Part shown: positions 34,793-42,428 of the stretch, one piece after another | How the letters are laid out: the number at the start of each line of letters is the position of its first letter | How positions within the stretch are numbered: position 1 is the first letter of the stretch | Origin: JADKFD01 sp050250665 | Lineage (GTDB): Bacteria > Pseudomonadota > Gammaproteobacteria > Xanthomonadales > SZUA-5 | Reading direction: 5' to 3' | NCBI GenBank assembly: GCA_050250665.1 | Contig: JBFWOF010000034.1 | Span: 6,608 to 70,607 of the forward strand | DNA length: 64,000 nt | Translations under genes and position numbers: made by a program | The notes under the pieces: model-generated | Database searches by the model: none | Told to the model about the DNA's origin: nothing | What the model saw: only the letters and a program-made list of their open reading frames with translations

Positions 34793-36791
34793 AATCGGTT
34801 TGGCCTGGAAACGGACGCGACCAGCGATGCCGTCTGCCCCTGTGAGCGAGATCGCGGACGAAGTCCGCTCCCACAGGAGCGCGCCCTACTGTGGGAGCGG
34901 ACTCTGTCCGCGATGGCTCTGGCTGTTGCTTCTGCTCAGCGGCGCCGTGATGGCCCAGCCAGACACCAGTCCGGCGGTCATCAGCGGCGAGATCTATGCC
35001 CGCGACGCGCAGCCGATCCTGACGCCGCCTTCCGATTCCTCGCCGGTGGTGCTGCGCAGCTTCGTCGCCGAAGGCGAATCGGTGCGCGAGGGGGATGTGG
35101 TACTCAGCATCGACGGAGGCCAGGCGGCCAGCAACACCCGTCAGTTCAAGTCCGAGCGCCTGCAGGCGGCGGCGCGCGCCGACAAGGAAGTGGCCGAGCT
35201 GGAAGTGACCGCCATCGATGCCGAGCGCAAGCTGCGGATCGCCCAGGCGACCCTGGACAAGGCCAGGATCGATGCCGCCATTCCCAGGGAGCATCTGGCG
35301 GCGCTTGACTTCGATCGTTATCGCGGCGCCCTGCAGCAGGCCGAGCGTGAGCTCGAGGTCGCACGCAACGAGTGGCAGGCGGCAGTCACCGCTGTGACCC
35401 GACGTCGCGAAGATCGCCAGATCGAGCTGGCGCAGTTCGACGAGAAGATCGCCTACTGGGAAGCCCAGGCACACGCCTCGGAAGTCCGCGCGGAACGCGC
35501 TGGGGTAGTCGTGCATGGATTCGACAAATGGCGCGGCAACCGTTTCGACGAGGGTTCGTCGAGCTACCCCGGCCAGCGCGTCGGTGACGTGATCGGCGCC
35601 GGTCAGGCGCGTCTGGGTGTGCGCGCCTACGCCCTGGAAGTCGACCGTCGCGCTTTCAGCGTCGGCGATCCGGTGCAGCTGTATTTCGACTCGGCGCCGG
35701 GACGTGTGCAGGCTGCGCAGATCTCGCGGATTGCCGGCGCACCACAGGCGAAGGCCGAATGGGGTGAGGGACGTTACTTTCAGATCGACATCGAGCTACC
35801 CGAGAGTTTCAACCTGCCGCTGCGCTCGGGCAGCAGCGTGCGCGTGGTCAAGGGTGAAGCCTCGCCAACGCCGGCTGCGTTCGAGCTGGCGGCTACCCGT
35901 CGTTTCGAAGGCGAGATCGTTGCGCTGGAGTCCAGCGCCATTTCGCCGCCGGCCATCGAAAATCTGTGGCAGCTGACACTGACCCAGCTGGTACCGGATG
36001 GCAGCGCGGTGACCGAGGGCCAGGTGGTCGCCGAGTTCGATGGCAGCGATCTGATGCGGCAGCTGGCCGAGAAGCAGGGCAGCCTCAACGAAAAGCGCTC
36101 GCAGCTGGAACGGCTGCGGCTGGAGCTGGCCGAACGCGAGCGCACCGAGCGTATCGCCACCGCGGAGCAGGCGGCGGCGCTGGAGAAGGCACGGCGCAAA
36201 GCCTCGCAGCCGGCCACGCTGCTGTCGGCGATGGCCTATCGCAAGCTGGCCATCGAGCGGGTTCAGGCCGAGGCCGAGATGGATATCGTGACCCGTCGCG
36301 AGGCGCTTGCGGCGCGGCAGCGCCAGGCGGAGCGCGAAGAACTGGAGGCCGGTGTCGATCTGCTGGAACAGGAAGTGGCGACGCTCAGCGAGGGCCTGGG
36401 GGCGCTCAGCATCAAGGCGCCGCGTGCCGGCGTGATGCTGCACCTGAGCAACTGGCAGGGCGAGAAGTTCGATGTGGGTTCCAGCGTATTCCGCGGCATG
36501 GCAGTCGCCCAGATTCCCGATCTGTCGCGGTTGGCCGTGAGCATGCAGGTGCCCGAGCGGCAGATCGAACGCGTGCAGATCGGACAGAAAGTGCAGGTCA
36601 GTGTCGAGGGCGGCGCGGTGTCGGCGCTGTCGGGCACGGTGCAGGAAATTGGCCGGGTGGTGCGTTCGCGCTCACGCGCCAATCCGATCCCGGTGATCGA
36701 TGTGCGCATCGATCTGGATCGAATTCCTGAAGGCGCCAAGCTGAAGCCCGGGCTGCCGGTGCGGGTCGATCTGGAGGCCAAGTCGACATGA
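34776..36791 (+). CDS. Double-length periplasmic adaptor (HlyD/MacA-like) of the ABC exporter
   Basis: A protein of up to 671 aa. An N-terminal helix (WLWLLLLLSGAVMA, about 47-60) is an anchor or signal. Two adaptor modules follow in tandem, each with a lipoyl-type half-motif, a long coiled coil (about 115-235 and 415-530) and a closing half-motif: VLRSFVAEGESVREGDVVL ... AERAGVVVHGFDKWRGN, then LTQLVPDGSAVTEGQVVAEF ... IKAPRAGVMLHLSNWQGEK. Ordinary adaptors have one such module and about 350-400 residues. The C-terminal beta-barrel region is VQIGQKVQVSVEGG. The start is uncertain (34776, 34779 or 34827), and a repeat lies within the N-terminal leader. It overlaps the next gene (ATGA). Confidence 0.85.
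   Translation: MMRVAEIGLAWKRTRPAMPSAPVSEIADEVRSHRSAPYCGSGLCPRWLWLLLLLSGAVMAQPDTSPAVISGEIYARDAQPILTPPSDSSPVVLRSFVAEGESVREGDVVLSIDGGQAASNTRQFKSERLQAAARADKEVAELEVTAIDAERKLRIAQATLDKARIDAAIPREHLAALDFDRYRGALQQAERELEVARNEWQAAVTAVTRRREDRQIELAQFDEKIAYWEAQAHASEVRAERAGVVVHGFDKWRGNRFDEGSSSYPGQRVGDVIGAGQARLGVRAYALEVDRRAFSVGDPVQLYFDSAPGRVQAAQISRIAGAPQAKAEWGEGRYFQIDIELPESFNLPLRSGSSVRVVKGEASPTPAAFELAATRRFEGEIVALESSAISPPAIENLWQLTLTQLVPDGSAVTEGQVVAEFDGSDLMRQLAEKQGSLNEKRSQLERLRLELAERERTERIATAEQAAALEKARRKASQPATLLSAMAYRKLAIERVQAEAEMDIVTRREALAARQRQAEREELEAGVDLLEQEVATLSEGLGALSIKAPRAGVMLHLSNWQGEKFDVGSSVFRGMAVAQIPDLSRLAVSMQVPERQIERVQIGQKVQVSVEGGAVSALSGTVQEIGRVVRSRSRANPIPVIDVRIDLDRIPEGAKLKPGLPVRVDLEAKST
34851..34914. 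repeat. REP-like inverted pair (family D) inside a reading frame
   Basis: Arms atcgcggacgaagtccgctc (34851-) and gagcggactctgtccgcgat (-34914) flank a short spacer and are near reverse complements. The pair lies in frame in the leader of the adaptor gene, encoding residues about 26-46, including EIADEVRSHRSAPYCGSG. Confidence 0.85.
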
Positions 36792-37996
36792 GAATCTCGC
36801 TGAAGATCGGCCTGCTGTTGGCAGTTGCGGGACTGGCCGCGTGCGCCAATGACCCCGATACGGCGCCGCCGATCGAGACCGTGGTGTCGGCACCGCTGGA
36901 ATTGCGCGTGGAAGCGCAGGGTGAGCTGCGCGCCGCCAAGTCGACGCCGCTGAACGTGCCGGGCACGCAATGGGCCCGGCGTCAGCTGCTGTGGATGGCG
37001 CCAGAGGGCAGCTTCGTCAAACAGGGTCAGACCATCGCCCGCTTCGCAGCGCCCCAGGGCAAGCTCGATCTGCTGGAGGCGCGCGCCAATCTGTTGCGCA
37101 ACGCTCTGGCGCGACAGGGCAAGCTGGCCGAACTGGCGACGGGTTCGGCCAGGATCGATGCCGATCTGGCGCAGGTCGACACCGATCTCGGTATCGCCTC
37201 GCGCTATGCCGACGCTGACATGGATTTTTTTGCCCGCAATGAATTGCTCGATGCCGTGCAGGATCAGGCATTCCTCGGCGAGAAGAAGGGCTTTCTCGGC
37301 TGGAAGCGCGATCAGACCGGTGAGCGCGGGTCAGCGGAACTGGCGGTGCTGGACAGCCAGCGCGCCAGCCAGCAGCAGACCGCGCAGGTACGAGAGGCTG
37401 ATCTGGCGGCGCTGGAACTGATCGCGCCCAACGATGGGGTGTTCATGCTCAATGCCGACTGGTCGGGCGAGAAGCCGCGCGTCGGGGCGGCACTCTGGGC
37501 CGGCAATGATTTCGGCAGCCTGCCCGATGCCAGTGAACTGGAGGTGCAGTTCGCGCTGACCCAGATCGATGCGGCCGGCGTCAAGGTCGGGGCAACGGTC
37601 GAGTTGCATCCGCTGGGCCGGCCCGATCAGAGCTTCAGCTCAGAAGTCAGCTGGGTGGCGGCCGCGGCGCAGGCCATCAGTCGCCAGAACCCGATCAAGT
37701 ATCTGCGCATGCGTGCCAAGGTGCCCAAGGATCAGGTCGCGGCACTGGGCCTGGTGCCCGGCCAGTCGCTGGTGGCACGCATCTATGCGGTACGCACCGA
37801 GGTCGGCATTTCGGTACCGAATATCGCGCTGCTGACCGAAGGCGGCGAGAGCCTGGTCGAAGTCTGGGAGGACGGTCAGCGCGTGCGCCGGCCGGTGCGT
37901 CTGGGCGAGCGCGGTCTGGCCCGCAGCCAGATTCTGGAAGGACTGGCACCCGGTGATGCCGTGATTCTGACCCCGAAGAGCGAGCCCGCGGCATGA
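36788..37996 (+). CDS. Second periplasmic adaptor, lipoprotein
   Basis: A protein of 402 aa starting at the ATGA overlap. A lipobox, GLAAC (Cys19), indicates a lipoprotein. It follows the membrane-fusion-protein layout: RVEAQGELRAAKSTPLNVPG, a lipoyl-like half APEGSFVKQGQTIARF, a coiled coil (about 95-220) and the closing half ELIAPNDGVFMLNADWSGE, then a beta-barrel and membrane-proximal region ending LEGLAPGDAVILTP. A second adaptor beside the double-length one in the same operon is unusual. Confidence 0.88.
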   Translation: MRISLKIGLLLAVAGLAACANDPDTAPPIETVVSAPLELRVEAQGELRAAKSTPLNVPGTQWARRQLLWMAPEGSFVKQGQTIARFAAPQGKLDLLEARANLLRNALARQGKLAELATGSARIDADLAQVDTDLGIASRYADADMDFFARNELLDAVQDQAFLGEKKGFLGWKRDQTGERGSAELAVLDSQRASQQQTAQVREADLAALELIAPNDGVFMLNADWSGEKPRVGAALWAGNDFGSLPDASELEVQFALTQIDAAGVKVGATVELHPLGRPDQSFSSEVSWVAAAAQAISRQNPIKYLRMRAKVPKDQVAALGLVPGQSLVARIYAVRTEVGISVPNIALLTEGGESLVEVWEDGQRVRRPVRLGERGLARSQILEGLAPGDAVILTPKSEPAA

Positions 37997-39219
37997 GTGT
38001 CTGGCGTGAGGCACTGGATGAATTGGGTCGGCGCAAGCTGCGTACCGGCCTGACCTTGCTCGGTCTGATCTTCGGCGTCGGCAGCATCGTTGCCATGCTC
38101 GGCGTCGGTGAGGGCTCGCGTCAGGAGGCACTGTCGCTGGTCGAAGGCCTGGGCCTGCGCAATCTGATCGTGCGCGCGCTGCCGCAGGACAGCGAGGCTC
38201 TGCGCGAGGTGCGCCTGCGCAGTCTGGGACTGACCCGCGCCGATGCCGAGGCGGCGCTGGCGGTGGTGCCCGGTGCCGAGGCCATCGCGGCGGAAAAGGA
38301 GATTCGCACGCATCAGGTCTACAGCGATCAGGGCAGCGGTGACGTCCAGGCCAGTGCGGTGTCGGCCAACTACTTTGATCTGGCCAGTCTGAAGGTGGAT
38401 CAGGGGCGGGCGCTCAGCAATGCCGATGAGGACGCCCTGAAAGCGGTAGCTGTGCTCGGTTATCAGGCCGCCCGCAGCCTGTTTCCGCAGGGTTCGGCCC
38501 TGGGACAGTGGGTCAAGATCAATCACGCCTGGTTTGAGGTGGTGGGTGTGCTTGCCGACCGCGATCTGGCCAAGGATCAGTTCGAAGGCGTGCAACTGGG
38601 GCTGGAGGCCAATCGTGTGTTCGTGCCGCTGGCCAGCGCCCGCGAACGTCTGCGCTTCCAGCCGATGGAGGACGAGATCGATCGCTTCTGGCTGCGCGTG
38701 GCCGACCCCGAACAGATCGTCGGCGGCGCCCAGGTGATGGCGGCCCTGCTCGATCAGCGTCATGGCGGCATTGCCGATTACAGCCTGATCGTGCCGGCAC
38801 AGCTGTATCGCCAGCATCAGCAGACCCAGCGCATCTTCCGTTTCGTGATGGCCGCAATTGCCGGCGTCAGTCTGCTGGTGGGCGGTATCGGCATCATGAA
38901 CATCATGCTGGCCAATGTGCTCGAACGCCGTCGGGAAATAGGGCTGCTGCGCGCCATCGGTGCCCGCAGGCGCCACATCATCGATCAGTTCCTGCGCGAA
39001 ACCGCCCTGATCTGCGGCATCGGTGCATTGCTGGGCCTGGTCTTCGGCGGTCTGCTGGCCTATCTGATTGCCACCTTTGCCAGCTGGCCTGTGGCCTGGG
39101 CGCCGATTCCAGTGCTGCTGTCCGCTGCCGTGTGTGCGGCCGTGGGGCTGGGATTTGGTGTCTATCCGGCGCGGCAGGCGGCGGAACTGGATCCGATCGC
39201 GGCGCTGCGCAGCGATTGA
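37993..39219 (+). CDS. ABC transporter permease, MacB/FtsX type
   Basis: A protein of 408 aa with ATGA overlap to the preceding gene. It has one N-terminal helix (TGLTLLGLIFGVGSIVAMLGVG), a periplasmic MacB-PCD-type domain (about 45-275) and three C-terminal helices of the FtsX fold, starting AAIAGVSLLVGGIGIMNIML and followed by the coupling sequence RREIGLLRAIGARRRHI. The end LGFGVYPARQAAELDPIAAL is typical of MacB permeases. With the ATPase and two adaptors it forms a MacB-like exporter. No TolC-type outer-membrane gene is present in the window. The substrate may be an antimicrobial, a peptide or a lipoprotein. Confidence 0.94.
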   Translation: MSVWREALDELGRRKLRTGLTLLGLIFGVGSIVAMLGVGEGSRQEALSLVEGLGLRNLIVRALPQDSEALREVRLRSLGLTRADAEAALAVVPGAEAIAAEKEIRTHQVYSDQGSGDVQASAVSANYFDLASLKVDQGRALSNADEDALKAVAVLGYQAARSLFPQGSALGQWVKINHAWFEVVGVLADRDLAKDQFEGVQLGLEANRVFVPLASARERLRFQPMEDEIDRFWLRVADPEQIVGGAQVMAALLDQRHGGIADYSLIVPAQLYRQHQQTQRIFRFVMAAIAGVSLLVGGIGIMNIMLANVLERRREIGLLRAIGARRRHIIDQFLRETALICGIGALLGLVFGGLLAYLIATFASWPVAWAPIPVLLSAAVCAAVGLGFGVYPARQAAELDPIAALRSD

Positions 39220-39347
39220 GCGGGATTCGGACCGTTTGCTGGCCCGGTAGATCCTGCCGAGCAAGCTCGGCACTACAAAGGCCACGTACACCGCAGCTTT
39301 GGTAGAGCGGAGCTTGCTCCGCTGCTGTGGCTGGGCTTTGGCTCTTG

Positions 39348-39551
39348 CCCCCGCGAGAAGCCCCGCTGAGCCGCTGCGCGGCACAGCGGGCTACGAAAGC
39401 CGGGAACCATGGTCTGGTAGCCCGCACTGCGCGCAGCGCTGTCCGGGCGGTGACGCGGAAGAGCCCCGCTGAGCCGCTGCGCGGCACAGCGGGCTACGAA
39501 AGCGGCGCCCTCCCAAAGCTTCGGGGCGTTCTTGTAGCCCGAACTGCGCGC
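39348..39551. repeat. Family C elements, one full and two partial copies
   Basis: The full copy is at 39417-39498 (gtagcccgcactgcgcgcag ... ccgctgcgcggcacagcggg then ctacg). A partial copy ends at about 39396 and the start of a third is near 39534-39551. Other copies: 16181-16262, 16427-16508, 31035-31117 (inverted), 42278-42358 and 47483-47564. Confidence 0.85.
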
Positions 39552-39600
39552 AGGAGCTTGCTCCGCTGCCCTGGCTGGGCTTTGCCCGGGAGCACAAAGA

Positions 39601-39627
39601 CCAAGGGCGGCCATTGGCCGCCCTTGG
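39601..39627 (-). terminator. Strong hairpin downstream of the IPTL-CTERM gene
   Basis: 13-bp arms ccaagggcggcca and tggccgcccttgg with only one base between them. Read on the minus strand it is followed by tctttgtg, a weak U-tract, 66 bp after the stop of the gene ending at 39693. It may also stop plus-strand transcription from the ABC operon. Confidence 0.6.
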
Positions 39628-39692
39628 GGGTTCATCTGAAGCTTGTTCGGTGGAATCCCGGCTGGCGCCGGGCTTCCACCCTGCTTCATGCC

Positions 39693-42029
39693 TCAGCTGT
39701 TGCGGCGGACCGCGACGAAGCCGAGCAGGCCCAGCATCAGGCCGAGCAGGATCAGACCGTACTGGTTCAGGGTCGGAATACCTTCGACCGCGAAGCCCAC
39801 CTGGACGCTGACGTTGCCAACGTTGTTGGTGGTCACAGGATCGGAGGTATCCGACACCGTGCTGGCATTGACCGCGGTGGCGCCCTGATTGTTGCTGTAG
39901 GCCACGACCTGCAGCGTGCGCGAGGCATTGACGGCGGTGGCGCCGGCCCAGGTGCAGGTGATCGCACCGGTGGTGCCCACCTGCGGCGTGGTGCAGGTGG
40001 CGCCGGTCGCCGTATGCGCGCTGTAGCGGAAGTCCGGGGTCAGCGTCATCGTGATCGACAGATTCTGCGCATCCGACGGGCCCAGATTCAGGCTGACCGC
40101 GGTAAAGGTCACCGGCTCATTGGTCAGCACTTCCAGCGAAGACGCGCTCAGCGTCAGCTGCAGATTGGCTTCTGCAACCACCGCGGTCGTGGTGCTGGCG
40201 CTGTTGTTACCTGCGACTGGATCCGGCGAGGCCGAACCCACGGTCGCCGTAGCGCTGATGCTGCTACCGTTCGGCGCCGAAGCCGAGACCGCGACGGTGA
40301 TGGTGGCCGTCTGCGAAGTGGTCGGCGCAATGCTGGTCGGGAAGGTGCAGACAATCGGCGAACCCGCACAGCTGCCGCCACCGGTGGTGCTGCCCGACAC
40401 GAAGGTCGTGTTGGCCGGCACCGGCATCGTGACCGTCACACCGGTCGCATCGGACGGGCCGGCATTGGTCACCGTGGCGGTGTAGACCAGATTGGTGCCG
40501 GCAGTGACCGGATCAGGGGCGTCGGCGAGCGTGATCGACAGATCGGCCGAGGCATTGACAGTCGTCGTTGCCGTCGCGGTGTTGTCGCCCGGCGTCGGGT
40601 CAGGCGTCGTTGAGGCGGCAGTCGCGGTGGCACTCAGGCTGCCGGTGGTGGCCGGAGCCACTGCGGCGACAATGGTCGCACTGCGCACACCGGTCGGCGC
40701 GGTGGCTCCGGCAAAGGTGCAAACCACCGGGCTGGCGGCATTGCAGCTGCCACCCGCACTTGGCGTGGCCGACACAAAGCTGGTACCTGCCGGCAGCGGC
40801 AGGCTGATGCTGACGTCCTGTGCATCGGAGGGGCCGCCATTGGTGACGGTCGCGGTGTAGGTCAGATTGCTGCCGGCGGTGACCGGATCGGGGGCGTCGG
40901 TCAGCGTGATCGACAGGTCAGCGGACACCGCAATCGCCGTGTCTGCAGTCGCGCTGTCGTTCATCGGATCGGGATCGGTCGAGGTCGTGGTCACGGTGCC
41001 GGTAGCGCTCAGGCTGCCGGTGGCGCTGGGCGGTACGTCGACGACCACGGTAGTAGTCCGGGCGGCGGCATTCGCCGTGGCGCCGGCCCAGGTGCAGCTC
41101 ACCGTTCCGGAGGCGCCTACTGCTGGCGTAGTGCAGATGCCGCCGGCGCTCGGCGTCACCGAGACAAAGGTGGTGACGGCCGGCAGCGGCAGGTTGATGC
41201 TCACGTCCTGTGCATCACCAGGACCGTTGTTGGTCGCCGTGGCCACATAGGTCAGACTGGTACCGGCGTTGACCGGATCTGGGCTGTCGGTCAAGGTCAA
41301 GCTCAGGTCGGCGGCCGTCACGCCACTCGAGAAATTGTCGATGGTCGCCAAGCCAGCGGCAAAGCCGCCCATACCCACGCTGGTGCCCTCTGCCGCCGGC
41401 GCGCCGGTGCAGACATAGGTTTGCGTGGTGGCGCCGCCATCGATATTGGTCAGCTCCAGGGTCACGGTGCGGGCGGCGTCTACCGACACCCGCATGTGGG
41501 CGCTGGTGAAGTTGGCGCTCAGGTTGCCAAATCCCAGGCCGAATGGCGCACCTGAATTGTTATTGCCGGTGTAGCAGCCGAAGCGGTCAAAAGCAGCGCC
41601 GCCGTTCGATTGCACCTTGACGAAGATGTTGCTGCTGCCAGCACCCTGATCGAGCACCGCCGCGACATAATCAACGCCAGCGCCGCTGAAAGCGATGTCC
41701 ATTTCCACGACTGAGCTGACCCCGCCCACATACAAAGCCCTGCCAAGGGAACTGCCGTCGGCGGCATTGCTGACAATCGCAAAACTGCCGTTGACCACCG
41801 ACCAGCTGGGGCCGAGCGGACCATCGGCGCGGTTGAAATCGTCGAAGATCACGACGCCGGCCGGAAGGGATTGGCCGGGGGCAGGCAGTGTAGGCCCCGA
41901 GCTTTGTCCGGAGTATTCAGGCAGCGTGTAGTCAACGAGTGCCTGGGCGCGCGCCGCGGCGCTTGCGAAGCTCAACGCCGCCACCGCGGCTATTGCCGCG
42001 CCGGGACGCAGCAAGGTCGAGAAATGCAT
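39693..42029 (-). CDS. Surface protein with four DUF11-type repeats and IPTL-CTERM sorting signal
   Basis: A protein of 778 aa from the ATG at 42029, with a signal peptide (about 1-28). An N-terminal domain (about 45-225, VIFDDFNRADGPLGPSWSVV) resembles a concanavalin-like fold. Four DUF11-type Ig-like repeats of about 130 residues follow, each opening like ADLSITLTDAPDPVTAG and continuing LTYTATVTNGGPSDAQDV. The end is the named IPTL-CTERM pattern: IPTLNQYGLILLGLMLGLLG then FVAVRRNS. In known systems this signal is processed by an exosortase H-type enzyme; no exosortase gene lies in this window. Repeats 2 and 3 are nearly identical over long stretches. Confidence 0.93.
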   Translation of the reverse strand: MHFSTLLRPGAAIAAVAALSFASAAARAQALVDYTLPEYSGQSSGPTLPAPGQSLPAGVVIFDDFNRADGPLGPSWSVVNGSFAIVSNAADGSSLGRALYVGGVSSVVEMDIAFSGAGVDYVAAVLDQGAGSSNIFVKVQSNGGAAFDRFGCYTGNNNSGAPFGLGFGNLSANFTSAHMRVSVDAARTVTLELTNIDGGATTQTYVCTGAPAAEGTSVGMGGFAAGLATIDNFSSGVTAADLSLTLTDSPDPVNAGTSLTYVATATNNGPGDAQDVSINLPLPAVTTFVSVTPSAGGICTTPAVGASGTVSCTWAGATANAAARTTTVVVDVPPSATGSLSATGTVTTTSTDPDPMNDSATADTAIAVSADLSITLTDAPDPVTAGSNLTYTATVTNGGPSDAQDVSISLPLPAGTSFVSATPSAGGSCNAASPVVCTFAGATAPTGVRSATIVAAVAPATTGSLSATATAASTTPDPTPGDNTATATTTVNASADLSITLADAPDPVTAGTNLVYTATVTNAGPSDATGVTVTMPVPANTTFVSGSTTGGGSCAGSPIVCTFPTSIAPTTSQTATITVAVSASAPNGSSISATATVGSASPDPVAGNNSASTTTAVVAEANLQLTLSASSLEVLTNEPVTFTAVSLNLGPSDAQNLSITMTLTPDFRYSAHTATGATCTTPQVGTTGAITCTWAGATAVNASRTLQVVAYSNNQGATAVNASTVSDTSDPVTTNNVGNVSVQVGFAVEGIPTLNQYGLILLGLMLGLLGFVAVRRNS

Positions 42030-42428
42030 GAGGGAGAATCCTGCTGGTGAATAACCCTTCGATGGTAGCGGAGTCGACGGTGCAGCACCACACCGGGCGG
42101 CAGCGTGGGTCAATGGGGCTTCGACACTGGCTCGACAACTGCCAGGGTGTTGCCAAACTGCTGCGCCAGTCATTCTGGCGCGGCGAGCCGCCTCAGGACC
42201 GGCGAACCAGCAACACCCCCACGCCGGCTTGCCACAGCGACAACAATGTCCACGCCAGCAGCATGCCGCCGGCTTGTGTAGCCCGAAGTGCGCGCAGCGC
42301 TCTGCGGGCGGTGATGCGACGAGCCCCGGTGAGCCGCTGCGCGGCACACCAGGCTACGCGCAGCAGGCAAGTTCATGGCCCGTGGGCAGTTTATGATCCG
42401 TGGCGAGCTTACGGAGATGGCCTGACTG
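42030..42428. other. 399-bp divergent gap with one repeat
   Basis: Between the divergent starts at 42029 and 42429 there is a family C element (42278-42358) and otherwise unremarkable sequence. Promoters for both genes must lie here, but none is clear. Confidence 0.7.
42278..42358. repeat. REP-like element, family C (copy 5)
   Basis: The sequence runs gtagcccgaagtgcgcgcag ... gagccgctgcgcggcacacc then aggctacg, very close to the copies at 16181 and 47483. Confidence 0.85.

Larger units (their letters stand above)
39220..39692. other. 473-bp gap with repeats and a hairpin
   Basis: No gene is seen. It contains one full and two partial family C elements and a near-perfect hairpin at 39601-39627. 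The intervening words agcggagcttgctccgct and aggagcttgctccgctgcc also recur at 39305-39330 and 39550-39571. Confidence 0.8.

Noticed and set aside
36263..36970. Minus-strand frame opposite the adaptor genes
   Set aside because: It crosses the overlap of two well-supported genes and has Arg-rich, low-complexity sequence.
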